A stretch of 64,000 nt of DNA. Source: Variovorax sp. ZS18.2.2. GTDB lineage: Bacteria; Pseudomonadota; Gammaproteobacteria; Burkholderiales; Burkholderiaceae_C. The notes beneath the pieces are model-generated. The model had not been told where the DNA came from, ran no database searches, and saw nothing but the letters and a program-made list of their open reading frames with translations. The stretch covers positions 62,001-126,000 of the forward strand of contig NZ_JANLNM010000007.1 in assembly GCF_024701975.1 (NCBI RefSeq). The letters run 5' to 3'. How positions within the stretch are numbered: the first letter of the stretch is position 1; each line of letters begins with the position of its first letter. A program made the position numbers and the translations under genes. This document shows, in pieces, positions 35,690 through 45,827 of the stretch.

Positions 35690-37168
35690 ATGTTCTACGC
35701 CATCCCGCTCGAAAACAAACCGAGCTGGCGCAATCCACCGTGGCTGACGGTGCTGCTGATCCTCGTGAACATGATCGTCTGGTGGGGGCCGCAGACCAGC
35801 GAGGAAAACGGCCGCGAGCGCGCCGCCCAGTACTACGTGAAGAGCGCGCTGCCCGCGCTGGAACTGCCGCCCTTCGTGGAGTGGCTGAAGAAGACCGACG
35901 CGAAGCGCGGCAAGCTGGGCGAGCGCATGTTGAAGGCCGAGGCCTACGACCAGCTGATCCAGGCCATGGAACAGGACCGGGCCTTCCAGAAGAAGCTGAA
36001 GGCCGAAGAGATCATCACGCCCGCCCACCCGCAGTACGCCGAGTGGAAGCGCGACCGCCAGCAGTACGAGTCGATGCTGCCCGCCCCCTTCACCGAGCGA
36101 TGGGCGCAGGACTACGCCAAGGACGCCGGGTTCAGCAAGCCCTGGACCCTCATCACCTCCGCCTTCCTGCACGGCAGCACCGGTCACCTGCTGGGCAACA
36201 TGCTGTTCCTCTTCCTGTTCGGTGCCTCGGTCGAGCTGGCGCTGGGCCGCAGCACCTACCTCAGCTTCTACTTGTTGGGCTGCGTGGGCGCCTCGGCGTT
36301 GGCGGCCTGGGCCTATGCGGGCAAGGGGAGCTTCGGGCTGGGCGCCTCGGGCGGGGTCTCGGCGCTGATGGGCATGTACGCGGTCATGTACCGGCTGCGG
36401 CGCATCCGCTTTTTCTACCAGCTGTTCTTCTACTTCAACTACGTCAGCGCGCCGGCCCTGCTCCTGCTGCCGGCCTGGATCGTCAACGAGCTGATGCAGC
36501 ACTGGCTCGCCGACGAGGGCGTTGCCTACATGGCGCATTTGGGTGGCCTGCTCACCGGCGCCGCGCTGATGGCCGGCGCCATGCTGCTCGGCCGCGTGAA
36601 GACGCCCGAGACGGTGAAGTCGGAAATGGTGAACGACGACGACCGCTTCGATGCGCACGTGGCCGCCGCCCGCCGGCTGGGCGCCGCGATGAAGTTCGAG
36701 CAGGCCGCCGCCGAGTGGCGCGCCGCCGCGGCCCTGCGCCCCGGCGACACCGACACCCTGCGCGCCTGGTTCAACACCGCACGCCTGCAGCCCGCGAGCG
36801 AAGACTTCCACCAGGCCGCGCGCCGCATCTTCCGCCTGCCCGCCACCGACCCCGAGACGATCGCCCTGCAGCACGCGAGCTACCGCACCTACCTCGACCA
36901 GGCCAAGCCCGGCCTGCGCCTGAAGCCCGACGACATGGCGCGGCTCGCGCGCCGGTTCGCGCGCATCCGCGAATTCGGCGATGCCGACATGCTGTGCCGC
37001 ATCCTGCTGAAGACGGCGCCCGACCATCCGCAGCTGGCCGATACGCTCTCGGTGTGCGCCAACGGCCTGCTGCACGCGGGCGAGCGCGAGAAGGCCATCG
37101 GCCTCCTGCCGCACCTGCTGCGGCTCGCGCCCAACGACATGGTCACGCGCGCCCTGCAGCGCGCCTGA
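35690..37168 (+). CDS. Rhomboid-family intramembrane serine protease with C-terminal repeat domain
   Basis: A 492-residue rhomboid protease. Transmembrane helix 1 (about 19-33) is followed by an unusually long charged insert of about 110 residues before the core. The core has the WR-like loop LITSAFLHGSTGHLLGNM, the nucleophile Ser220 in GASGGVSALMG, and the general base His283 in YMAHLGGLLTG; the catalytic dyad is therefore intact. Residues about 320-490 form a soluble, helical TPR-like domain. Such fusions may bring substrates or partners to the protease, but targets are unknown. A GAAGG site (35680-35684) precedes the ATG. Confidence 0.9.
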   Translation: MFYAIPLENKPSWRNPPWLTVLLILVNMIVWWGPQTSEENGRERAAQYYVKSALPALELPPFVEWLKKTDAKRGKLGERMLKAEAYDQLIQAMEQDRAFQKKLKAEEIITPAHPQYAEWKRDRQQYESMLPAPFTERWAQDYAKDAGFSKPWTLITSAFLHGSTGHLLGNMLFLFLFGASVELALGRSTYLSFYLLGCVGASALAAWAYAGKGSFGLGASGGVSALMGMYAVMYRLRRIRFFYQLFFYFNYVSAPALLLLPAWIVNELMQHWLADEGVAYMAHLGGLLTGAALMAGAMLLGRVKTPETVKSEMVNDDDRFDAHVAAARRLGAAMKFEQAAAEWRAAAALRPGDTDTLRAWFNTARLQPASEDFHQAARRIFRLPATDPETIALQHASYRTYLDQAKPGLRLKPDDMARLARRFARIREFGDADMLCRILLKTAPDHPQLADTLSVCANGLLHAGEREKAIGLLPHLLRLAPNDMVTRALQRA

Positions 37169-37350
37169 AACCACGCCCCTCCTCCGTTCTCCGGGGGCTG
37201 TCATGCCCCTGTAGACCGCCGCAGCCACCATGTGGCACTGCAATTGCTGCGTCCCGCGTGTAAAGCCGGCCCTTGCGCCCGCGCCTCGTTGAACTTGAGG
37301 CTGCCCGCCCGCTCAATCTGGAGCTTTTGCCTACTTCCATTGCCTGATTC

Positions 37351-38577
37351 ATGCCTGACCACACCCCCTCCCGCTTCGCCCTGCTCTTGACAGCCCTGGC
37401 CATCGCCGCGCTTGCAGGGTGTTCACGCACCAGCGTGGAGACGCCCGGCGCAGCCAAGGCGGCCGCTGCCGCACCAGAAAAGGAAGTCGGCGCCATCACC
37501 CTGAAGCACGAAACCCTCGCCCTGAGCACCGAGCTCCCCGGCCGCACCGCCGCGCCGGTCATCGCCGAGATCCGCCCGCAGGTCGGCGGCATCCTGAAGG
37601 AACGGCTCTTTACAGAAGGCTCGCAGGTCAAGGCCGGACAGGTGCTCTACCAGCTCGACCCGGCCTCGCTGCAGGCGGCGCATGCCAGCGCCCAAGCCAG
37701 CGTGCGCAAGGCCGAATCCGCTCTGGCCACGGCCCGCACTGTGGCGAAGCGCAACGCGGAACTGGTGAAGATCGACGCCATCAGCCGCCAGGTGTTCGAC
37801 GAATCGCAGGCGGCCGAGCAGCAGGCCGAAGCCGATCTCGGCGTGGCCCGCGCGGCCGAGCAGACCACGCGCATCCAGCTGGGCTACACGCGCATCACCT
37901 CGCCAATCACCGGCTGGGCCGAACTCTCCACCGTGACCCCGGGCGCGCTGGTCACGGCCAACCAAACGGCGGCCATGACCACCGTGCAGCAGCTCGACCC
38001 GATCCACGTGCATGTCACGCAATCGAGCAGCGAGCTGCTGCGCCTGAAGCGCGAGCTGGCCAGCGGCCGGCTGCAGCGCGCGAACGGCGCCGAGGCGAGC
38101 ATCCAGTTGCTGCTCGAAGACGGCAGCAAGTACCCGCATGCCGGGCGCCTCACCTTCAGCGGCGTCACGGTCGATGCGGGCACCGGCAGCGTCACGCTGC
38201 GTGCGGTGGTGCCCAACCCCGACCGGCTGCTGATGCCCGGCATGTACGTGCGCGCGGTGCTCCAGGAAGGCGTGAACCAGGCCGCGCTGCTGGTGCCACA
38301 GCAGGCCGTCACGCGCGCGCCGGACGGCAGCGCCTCGGCGCTGGTGATCGACACCGAGAACAAGGTCGCCAAACGGCCGATCAGCGTGGGCCGCGCGGTC
38401 GGCACGCACTGGCAGGTGATCGACGGCCTGGCCGCGGGCGACCGGGTGATGATGGAAGGCTCGCAGCGGGTGAAGGTCGGCGACAAGGTGCGCGTGGTCG
38501 ACCTGGGCGCGAAGCCGGTGACGAGCCCCGTGGCGGCCGTAGCACCCGACGCGGCTTCCGCAACGCTCGCGCGCTGA
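37351..38577 (+). CDS. RND efflux periplasmic adaptor (AcrA/MexA-like lipoprotein)
   Basis: A 408-residue membrane-fusion protein. A signal peptide ends in the lipobox LAGC (cysteine at about residue 24), so it should be a lipoprotein anchored in the inner membrane. The AcrA-type barrel-sandwich, hairpin and beta-barrel regions follow: EIRPQVGGILKERLF near residue 71, the coiled-coil hairpin around 100-175, and RITSPITGWAELSTV. It would bridge the RND pump and outer-membrane factor encoded next. The pump gene begins 10 bases after its stop. No TetR repressor gene is adjacent; the 182-base upstream region shows no clear promoter. Confidence 0.92.
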   Translation: MPDHTPSRFALLLTALAIAALAGCSRTSVETPGAAKAAAAAPEKEVGAITLKHETLALSTELPGRTAAPVIAEIRPQVGGILKERLFTEGSQVKAGQVLYQLDPASLQAAHASAQASVRKAESALATARTVAKRNAELVKIDAISRQVFDESQAAEQQAEADLGVARAAEQTTRIQLGYTRITSPITGWAELSTVTPGALVTANQTAAMTTVQQLDPIHVHVTQSSSELLRLKRELASGRLQRANGAEASIQLLLEDGSKYPHAGRLTFSGVTVDAGTGSVTLRAVVPNPDRLLMPGMYVRAVLQEGVNQAALLVPQQAVTRAPDGSASALVIDTENKVAKRPISVGRAVGTHWQVIDGLAAGDRVMMEGSQRVKVGDKVRVVDLGAKPVTSPVAAVAPDAASATLAR

Positions 38578-38586
38578 GGCCCCGCC

Positions 38587-41500
38587 ATGGCCCAGTTCTT
38601 CATCGACCGCCCCATCTTCGCGTGGGTGCTCTCCATCGTCGTCATGCTCGCCGGGCTGATGGCCATCCGCACGCTGCCTCTCGAGCAGTACCCCGACATC
38701 GCGCCGCCGCGCGTGTCGATCAACGCCACCTACACCGGCGCCTCGGCCAAGACGGTCGAAGACTCGGTCACCCAGGTCATCGAGCAGCAGATGAAGGGGC
38801 TGGACAACCTGCTCTACATGCAGTCGACCAGCAACTCCTCGGGCGTGGCGCGCCTGTCGCTCACCTTCAACGCGGGCACCAACATCGACGTGGCCCAGAT
38901 GCAGGTGCAGAACAAGCTGCAGCAGGCCATGTCGCGCCTGCCGCAGCAGGTGCAAAGCCGGGGCGTCACCGTCACCAAGGGCGGCAACGACTTCCTGCTG
39001 ATCGTCTCGATGTACTCGGGCGACGGCAGCGCCTCGGCGGTGGACGTGGGCGACTACATCAGCAGCAACCTGGTCGACGTGATCAGCCGCATCGACGGCG
39101 TGGGCGAGGTGCAGACGCTGGGCACCGGCTACGCGATGCGCCTGTGGCTGGACCCCGACAAGCTGCGCAAGTACGCGCTGATGCCTTCCGACGTGGGCAA
39201 CGCCATCACCGCGCAGAACGCGCAGGTGTCGGCCGGCCAGCTGGGCGCGCTGCCGGCCGGTGCGCAGCAGCAGCTCAACGCCACCATCACCGCGCGCAGC
39301 AAGCTGCAGACGGCGGAGCAGTTCGAGAACGTGGTGCTGCGCGCGACGCCCGACGGCGCCGTGGTGCGCCCTGCGCGACGTGGCACGCGTGGAGCTGGGC
39401 GCCGAGAACCTCACAGTGCGCTCGCAACTGGGCGGCCGCCCCGGCGCGGGCCTGGGCGTGGTGCTGGCCGACGGCGCCAACGCGGTGCAGGTGGCCGAGG
39501 CGGTGAAGGCCAAGGTGGCCGAGCTGCAGCCGCTCTTTCCGAACCAGCTGCAGACCTTCGTGAGCTACGACACCACGCCCTTCGTGAGCGCGTCCATCGA
39601 CGAGGTGGTGAAGGCGCTGGCCGAGGCCATGCTGCTGGTCGTGCTGGTGATGTATATCTTTTTGCAGAACTTCCGCGCCACGCTGATCCCGGCCATTGCG
39701 GTGCCGGTGGTGCTGCTGGGCACCTTCGGCGTGCTCTCCATTGCCGGCTACTCGATCAACACACTCACCATGTTCGGCATGGTGCTGGCCATCGGCCTCT
39801 TGGTGGACGACGCCATCGTGGTGGTGGAAAACGTCGAACGCGTGATGCATGAGGAGGGTCTCTCGCCCAAGGAGGCCACGCGCAAGTCGATGGCCGAGAT
39901 CACGCCCGCGCTCGTGGGCATCGCGCTGGTGCTGTCGGCGGTGTTCATCCCGATGGCCTTCTTCGGCGGCTCGACCGGCGTGATCTACCGGCAGTTCTCG
40001 ATCACCATCGTCTCGGCGATGGCGCTGTCGGTGTTCGTGGCGCTCACGCTCACGCCGGCGCTGTGCGCGACGCTGCTCAAGCCTGTGGCCAAGGGCCAGC
40101 ACGCGGTGCCGCGCAAGGGTGTGATGGGCGCGGTCGACCGCTTCTTCGCGGGCTTCAACCGCAACTTCGACAAGGGCGCCGACCGCTACCAGAGCGTCGT
40201 CGGCGGCATCGTGCGGCGCGGCAAACGCAGCATCGTGGTGTACCTGCTGATCGCGGCCGCAATGGCGGTGCTGTTCATGCGCCTTCCCACCTCCTTCCTG
40301 CCCGACGAGGACCAGGCCTTCCTGCAGGTGCAGGTGACGCTGCCACCGGGCGCCTCGGACGCGCGGCTGCAGCCGGTGGTCGCGCAGATGCAGGACTACT
40401 TCACGAAGCAGCCCGAGGTGGTGAGCGTGAACGTCATCACCGGGCAGAACGGCGACCAGAGCTCGGCGCGCGCCTTCGTCAAGCTCAAGGACTGGGCCGA
40501 GCGCGAAGGCGAGGGGCAATCGGCCGCGGCGCTCGCCCGCCGTGCCAACAAGGACCTCTCCACCATCCGCGACGCGCGCGTGTTCGTGCTGCTGCCGCCG
40601 GCAGTGCGCGGGCTGGGTGCCAACGCGGGCTTCAACTTCTATCTGAAGGACATCAACGGCCTCGGCCACGACGCGCTGGTGAAGGCGCGCGACCAGGTCA
40701 TCGAGCTGCTTTCCAAGCGCTCCGACGTGGTCGTGAACGTGCGCAGCAACAACCTGGACGACACGCCGCAGTTCGCGGTGGACATCGACGATGCGCGCGC
40801 CGGCGCGGCGAGTCTGGCCACGGCCGACATCGACAGCACGCTCTCCAGCGCGATGGGCGGCACCTACCTCAACGACTTCCTGGACAACGGCCGCGTGAAG
40901 CGCGTGTACATGCAGGGCGACACCGCCTTTCGCATGCTGCCCGCCGACATCGACCGCTGGAGCGTGCGCAACAGCCTGGGGCAGATGGTGCCGTTCCCCG
41001 CGTTCTCGAGTTCGCGCTGGACGTACGGCTCGCCGCAGCTTCAGCGCTACAACGGCAGCCCGAGCTACGAGTTCGTGGGCGATGCCGCACCGGGCGTGAG
41101 CTCGGGCGACGCCATGGCCGCAGTGGACGAGGTGATGAAGCAGATGCCGCCGGGCATCGGCTACGAATGGACCGGCGCGTCGTTCCAGGAGCGGCTCTCG
41201 GGCGCGCAGGCGCCTGTGCTCTATGCAATTTCGATCCTGTTCGTGTTCCTGTGCCTCGCGGCGCTGTACGAGAGCTGGTCGGTGCCGTTCTCGGTGATCC
41301 TGGTGGTGCCGCTGGGCATCGTGGGGGCGCTGCTGTTCACCAGCTTCCGGGGCCTGAGCAACGACGTGTATTTCCAGGTCGGATTGCTGACGACGGTGGG
41401 GCTCTCGTCGAAGAACGCGATCCTGATCGTGGAGTTCGCCAAGCAGCTGCAGGAGCAGGGCAAGGGCGTGATCGAGGCGACGCTGGAAGCGGTGCGCCTC

Positions 41501-41767
41501 CGGCTACGCCCCATCCTCATGACCTCGCTGGCCTTCGGCTTCGGCGTGCTGCCGCTGGCCATCGGCACCGGCGCGGGCGCGGGTGGCCGCCAGTCGATCG
41601 GCACCGCGGTGCTGGGCGGCATGGTGGTGGGCACCGCGCTCGGCATCTTCTTCGTGCCGCTGTTCTTTGCGTTGATCCGCGGATGGCTGGAGGGCAGGCG
41701 CAAGCCGGCCAAGGCCGAAGCGCCTGACGCATTGCCGGCGACAACCGCGGAACAGGGAGACCACTGA
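38587..41767 (+). pseudogene. RND efflux pump (AcrB/MexB-like) with a +1 frameshift
   Basis: A hydrophobe/amphiphile-efflux RND transporter, normally about 1050 residues with 12 helices. The frame opening at 38587 (MAQFFIDRPIFAWVLS) is normal to about codon 261 (FENVVLRATPDGAVVR). The protein then continues in the +1 frame (LRDVARVELGAENLT) to the stop at 41765-41767. The break is in the run CCC at 39369-39371; removing one C restores the expected reading. Downstream motifs are intact, including GLLVDDAIVVVENVER with the paired Asp of helix 4. It could be a real inactivating mutation, a phase-variable site, or a sequencing error. The outer-membrane factor gene overlaps its stop by one base. 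Confidence 0.85.
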
Positions 41768-43206
41768 TGCGACGCACATCCCTCTCCCGCTTTCCGCTGC
41801 GCACGCTGGCCTGCGCGGCCATGGCTTCGGCGGTGCTCTCGGGCTGCATCAACCTCGCGCCCGCCTATGAAACGCCGGCCTCGCCGGTGCCGCAGGCCTT
41901 GCCTTCGGGCGGGGTCGCCACGGCCACGCCGCTCGACGTGAGCTGGCGCGATTTCTTCGTCGACAAGCAGTTGCAGGGCGTGATCGAACTCGCGCTCGCC
42001 AACAACCGCGACCTGCGCGTGGCGGCGCTCAACATCGAGCGCGCACGCGCCCAGTACGGCATCGCGCGCGCGGGCCTGTTCCCAGGCGTCGACGCCGGCG
42101 CGGGTGGCAGCCGCTCGCGCACGCCGGGCAGCCTCGCGACCAGCGGCGAGGCGCGCATCGCCTCGCAGTACAGCGCCGACCTCGGCATGACGGCCTACGA
42201 GCTCGACCTGTTCGGCCGGGTGCGCAACCTGAGCGAATCGACATTGCAGAGCTACTTCCAGACCGAGGAAACCCGGCGCAGCACGCAGATCAGCCTGGTG
42301 GCGTCCGTGGCCACGGCCTGGCTGCAGCTGGCCGCGGACGAGCAGCGCCTGGCGCTCGCGCGCAGCACGCTGGAGAGCCAGCGCAAGTCCTACGACCTGA
42401 TCCAGCGCAGCCATGCGCTGGGTTCGCAATCGGGCCTGGCGCTCGCGCAGTCGCAAAGCACGGTGGATGCCGCGCGCGCCGATGCCGCCGCGTTCGACAG
42501 CCTGGTGGAGCAGGACCGCAATGCGCTCGCGCTGCTGGTCGGCACCACGCCACCAGTGGAACTGCTGCCGACCACGGCGATGACCGAAGCCGCCCAACTG
42601 CTCGTGCCGCCGGCCGGCCTCTCGTCGAACGTGCTGCAGCAGCGCCCCGACGTGCGCGCCGCCGAGCACGCCCTGCGCGCCAGCAACGCCGACATCGGCG
42701 CGGCGCGCGCAGCCTTCTTTCCGCGCATCGCGCTCACGGCTTCGGCGGGCACGGCGAGCAGCACGCTCTCGGGCCTGTTCACGAGCGGCAGCAAGGCATG
42801 GAGCTTCGCGCCTTCGGTCAGCGTGCCGATCTTCGACGGCGGCGCCAACCGCTCGAACCTGAAGGTGGCCGAGGCGCAGCAGAAGATCCAGCTCGCGACC
42901 TACGAGAAGACCGTGCAGACGGCCTTCCGCGAAGTGGCCGACGCGCTGGCCGAGCGCCGCACGCTGGCCGAACGGCTCGATGCGCAGCGCTCGCTGCTGG
43001 GCGCGACTTCGCGCAGCTTCGAGCTCTCGCAGTCGCTTTTCAGGAGCGGCGCGACGAGCTTCCTCGATGTGCTGGATGCGCAGCGCGCGCACTACGCGGC
43101 GCAGCAGACGCTGATCGGCCTGCAACTCACCGAGCAGACCAACCGGCTCACGATCTACAGGACGCTGGGCGGCGGCTGGAGCGAAGGCGCGGACAGGAAC
43201 GGTTAA
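41767..43206 (+). CDS. Outer-membrane efflux factor (OprM/NodT family lipoprotein)
   Basis: A 479-residue outer-membrane factor forming the exit duct of the RND system. A signal peptide ends in the lipobox LSGC (cysteine near residue 27). Two repeated OEP domains follow: one with NNRDLRVAALNIERARAQYG, and the second beginning LQQRPDVRAAEHALRASNADIGAAR. This internal duplication is typical of TolC-like proteins. The ATG shares a base with the pump stop codon, so the adaptor, pump and outer-membrane factor form one operon. It converges with the next gene, with a 3-base gap. Confidence 0.93.
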   Translation: MRRTSLSRFPLRTLACAAMASAVLSGCINLAPAYETPASPVPQALPSGGVATATPLDVSWRDFFVDKQLQGVIELALANNRDLRVAALNIERARAQYGIARAGLFPGVDAGAGGSRSRTPGSLATSGEARIASQYSADLGMTAYELDLFGRVRNLSESTLQSYFQTEETRRSTQISLVASVATAWLQLAADEQRLALARSTLESQRKSYDLIQRSHALGSQSGLALAQSQSTVDAARADAAAFDSLVEQDRNALALLVGTTPPVELLPTTAMTEAAQLLVPPAGLSSNVLQQRPDVRAAEHALRASNADIGAARAAFFPRIALTASAGTASSTLSGLFTSGSKAWSFAPSVSVPIFDGGANRSNLKVAEAQQKIQLATYEKTVQTAFREVADALAERRTLAERLDAQRSLLGATSRSFELSQSLFRSGATSFLDVLDAQRAHYAAQQTLIGLQLTEQTNRLTIYRTLGGGWSEGADRNG

Positions 43207-43209
43207 CGG

Positions 43210-44520
43210 TTAGCTGGCTTCCGGCGCCGGCCGCAGCAGCCAGCGCACTTCCTGCGTCTGCTCGCTGTTCGGATAGCGCGACTCCATCGTGGTGAGGATG
43301 GGCTGCGCCATATCGGCGCGCCCCAGGCCCTGCACCAGCGCACGGGCCGCGAGTTCATAAGCCTGCGGAATCGCCTCGTGGCCCCGGAAGCGCCGGTCGA
43401 AACCCGACAGCAGCGCCAGCGTGGCGTGCGCATCGCCGTTGCGCCATTCGGCCCGCGCCATCGCGATGACCGTGGCCGCGTCGTCGAGCGCGAAGGCCTT
43501 GTCCTTCTCGCGGCAGGCCTTGAAGACCTTAAGCGCTTCGGACGACAGATCGCGCCGCATCAGCAGCGGAATGAAGCGCTTGGCCTGATCGAGCATCGTG
43601 CTCTGCTTGTCCGGCATCATCGACAGCACGCGGTGGTAGCGGCGCTGCGCGGCCAGGTCGTCGATCGCGGCGGTGCGCTGCGCCTCGTAGGCGGAGCCCA
43701 GCGCGGCGGCCAAGTCGCCTTCGGTGATGAACTGTGCCACCTCGGCATCGATGCGCTGCGCGGCGATCTGCGCGGGCGAGCGGCGGTCCACCGGCATGCC
43801 TTCGCCCACGCCGCCGCCGGGCACCACGTCGATGCCGAAGGCGTCGTGGTGCTGGTACATCACGTAGCCCAAAAGGCTCGCCATCACCCAGCCGAAGTAG
43901 ATGAACGCGAAGTTGACGATCGGCAGGATGATGCGGCCGTCGAACATCGGCGCCACCATCGAAATGGCGATCTGCGCGCCCGTGCTCAGCATGAACAGGA
44001 ACAGGCACAGCAGCGCATAGGGCCAGCCGACGGTGCGGATCGCATCCCACACATGCCCGGGGTTCGTCGCCTGGAAGAAGCTGCCCGACTGCACCAGAAC
44101 CAGCACCGCGGCCGGGAAACTGAACGACATGACGAACAGCGCCACGGTGCCCAGCACCGGCTCGTACCACGCGAGCCACGCGACCACGGCAGCCTGCATG
44201 AGCGAGATGGCGAAGAGCTTCCACGGCAGGTAGGTCCAGTCGTCGCTCGATTCGCGCCCGAAGTCGGCCGATTGCCAGATGCCGCGCGCGCCCAGCGCGG
44301 CGATCTTGAAGCCGTAGCGACTGGCCGCCAGCATGATGCCGACTTCGATGACGATGAACGCCAGCACGTCGGGCAGGAAGAAAATCGCGTCGTAGAGCAG
44401 GCTGCAGAACGACAGCACGAGGCCGTAGGCCAGCGGCCGCAGCTGGAGCGGAAAGGCGAAGAAGCTGTTGAGGCGGTGCCAGAACGGCGGCGGGGGTGGC
44501 AACGAATCCTGGACGATCAT
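43210..44520 (-). CDS. Uncharacterised polytopic membrane protein with helical C-terminal domain
   Basis: A 436-residue protein I cannot name. Residues about 25-245 contain roughly six hydrophobic helices (LAYGLVLSFCSLLYDAIFFL, VLAFIVIEVGIMLAA, LFAISLMQAAVVAWLAW, and others). A soluble helical domain of about 190 residues follows, containing TPR-like pairs (LSSEALKVFKACREKD, FRGHEAIPQAYELAARAL, MESRYPNSEQTQEVRWLL). The layout suggests an inner-membrane protein with a cytoplasmic protein-binding tail. It lies 9 bases after the stop of the next upstream gene (44530-45069) on the same strand, so the two probably work together. No enzymatic motif is visible. Confidence 0.7.
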   Translation of the reverse strand: MIVQDSLPPPPPFWHRLNSFFAFPLQLRPLAYGLVLSFCSLLYDAIFFLPDVLAFIVIEVGIMLAASRYGFKIAALGARGIWQSADFGRESSDDWTYLPWKLFAISLMQAAVVAWLAWYEPVLGTVALFVMSFSFPAAVLVLVQSGSFFQATNPGHVWDAIRTVGWPYALLCLFLFMLSTGAQIAISMVAPMFDGRIILPIVNFAFIYFGWVMASLLGYVMYQHHDAFGIDVVPGGGVGEGMPVDRRSPAQIAAQRIDAEVAQFITEGDLAAALGSAYEAQRTAAIDDLAAQRRYHRVLSMMPDKQSTMLDQAKRFIPLLMRRDLSSEALKVFKACREKDKAFALDDAATVIAMARAEWRNGDAHATLALLSGFDRRFRGHEAIPQAYELAARALVQGLGRADMAQPILTTMESRYPNSEQTQEVRWLLRPAPEAS

Positions 44521-44529
44521 GGCCGGCCC

Positions 44530-45069
44530 CTATTTACGGAAGAACTCGCTCTGGCTCATGGCACCGCGGCCACCCACGCGCACCACCGTGGCCTCCTCGG
44601 CGTGCACGAGGCGCACCTGGCCCAGTTCGCGCTCCAGCCGCTGGGTGAAACTGGTCTTGAACTGAAGGAGCGACTCGCCCATCTTGAGTACGTTGGTGCC
44701 CTGCACGGTGGCGCTCTTGCGGTCGGGCGCGAGCTCGACGCTGTCGATCTGGTAGTCGTACTCGATGGCAAGGATGCTGCCGACCTGGTCGCTGACCATG
44801 CGCAGCTTCTCGAAGGTCCGGTGCTGTGCCTCGCAGGCTTCGTCGCGGTTGTGCGTGGTCTCCACCGTCTTGCCCATCATCGTGGTCTTGCTCTCGATGA
44901 CGGCCTTGCGGCTGAGCTGCCTGCACAGCTTGTCGGCGTCGTTGGCGGAAATCGCGCGCGCTTCCTTGTAGTAGTAGTCGCGCACCATCGGCTCGTCGAG
45001 CTTGCGGCCGCCGATAAAGAAGTACCACGCGCCCACGCAGAGCACGATGACGATCGCAATTTGCTTCAT
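44530..45069 (-). CDS. Conserved hypothetical protein with N-terminal membrane anchor
   Basis: A 179-residue protein of unknown function. The start ATG at 45069 gives MKQIAIVIVLCVGAWYFFIGG, a single hydrophobic segment that is probably an uncleaved anchor. The remaining 155 residues form a soluble domain, likely periplasmic, with two cysteines (CRQ near 49 and CEA near 79) that could form a disulfide. An alpha+beta pattern at the C-terminus recalls NTF2-like folds, but this is weak. A longer frame to 45219 has no support. It forms a two-gene unit with the polytopic membrane protein downstream and diverges from the ECF sigma gene. Confidence 0.7.
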   Translation of the reverse strand: MKQIAIVIVLCVGAWYFFIGGRKLDEPMVRDYYYKEARAISANDADKLCRQLSRKAVIESKTTMMGKTVETTHNRDEACEAQHRTFEKLRMVSDQVGSILAIEYDYQIDSVELAPDRKSATVQGTNVLKMGESLLQFKTSFTQRLERELGQVRLVHAEEATVVRVGGRGAMSQSEFFRK

Positions 45070-45208
45070 TCCGCCTCCCGCGCATGCGCGGCCCCGCTCC
45101 GATTTTGCGGGGCAGTATACGTTAACGAATGTTTCCAAAAACGGTATCTGGAGGCCTGTTGTTTGAATCCGGCGACCCCGCGGGGCCGTACCTTGTCCAT
45201 GCCCACCG

Positions 45209-45802
45209 ATGCCCGACAATCCGCCGATGACAGCACCCAGCCCCGACGCCGAACTGATGGCGCTGATCGATCGGATCGGCCATCGCGACGAAGCCGCCCT
45301 GCGCCAGCTCTACGACCGTACCGCGCCCAAGCTCATGGGTCTGGCGATGCGCGTGGTCCGGCAGCGCGAATGGGCCGAGGATGTGCTGCAGGAGGCTTTT
45401 CTGACAGTCTGGCGCGTGGCCGGCGACTACCGCGCCACGCTGAGCCCGCCGCTCGCCTGGCTGGGCCTGATCGTGCGCAGCCGCGCGCTCGACCTCTTGC
45501 GCCGCCGCACCGCCGACCGCGCCCAGCTCACGCAGGAATTCGACGAGCTGATGGCCGACACCCTCGAATCGGATGCGCCCAACCCCGCCGACACGGCCGA
45601 TGCGAGCGAACAGGCCTGGGCGCTGCACCAGTGCCTCCGCCAGCTCGAAGGCAAGCAGCGCGAAGTGGTCAGCCTCGCCTACCTGCGCGAGATGAGCCAT
45701 GGCGAGCTGGCCGAGCAGCTCAAGCTGCCGCTGGGCACGGTCAAGACCTGGATCCGGCGCGGCCTCGAGAAACTGCGCACCTGCATGGGTCGTTTTGCGT
45801 GA
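45209..45802 (+). CDS. ECF-family RNA polymerase sigma factor
   Basis: A 197-residue extracytoplasmic-function sigma factor. Region 2 (about 27-95) contains AEDVLQEAFLTVWR and WLGLIVRSRALDLLRRR. Region 4 (about 140-190) contains LEGKQREVVSLAYLREMSHGELAEQLKLP and GTVKTWIRRGLEKLR, the DNA-binding helix. The start is either ATG 45209 or ATG 45227; neither has a clear ribosome-binding site. An anti-sigma factor gene follows 25 bases after the stop, so the pair should respond to an envelope or oxidative signal. Alternating acidic linker residues 100-135 are normal for the family. Confidence 0.93.
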   Translation: MPDNPPMTAPSPDAELMALIDRIGHRDEAALRQLYDRTAPKLMGLAMRVVRQREWAEDVLQEAFLTVWRVAGDYRATLSPPLAWLGLIVRSRALDLLRRRTADRAQLTQEFDELMADTLESDAPNPADTADASEQAWALHQCLRQLEGKQREVVSLAYLREMSHGELAEQLKLPLGTVKTWIRRGLEKLRTCMGRFA

Positions 45803-45827
45803 CGACGGTGAAGAAAGCAGCCCCCTC

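Noticed and set aside
37191..37209. GGGGC/GCCCC hairpin after the rhomboid gene as a terminator
   Set aside because: Only five base pairs and no T-run. It is too weak to call in DNA of this composition.
45095..45125. TATACT box on the minus strand upstream of the 45069 gene as a promoter
   Set aside because: A reasonable -10 match, but the best -35-like hexamer is only 13 bases away, so no complete promoter could be supported.
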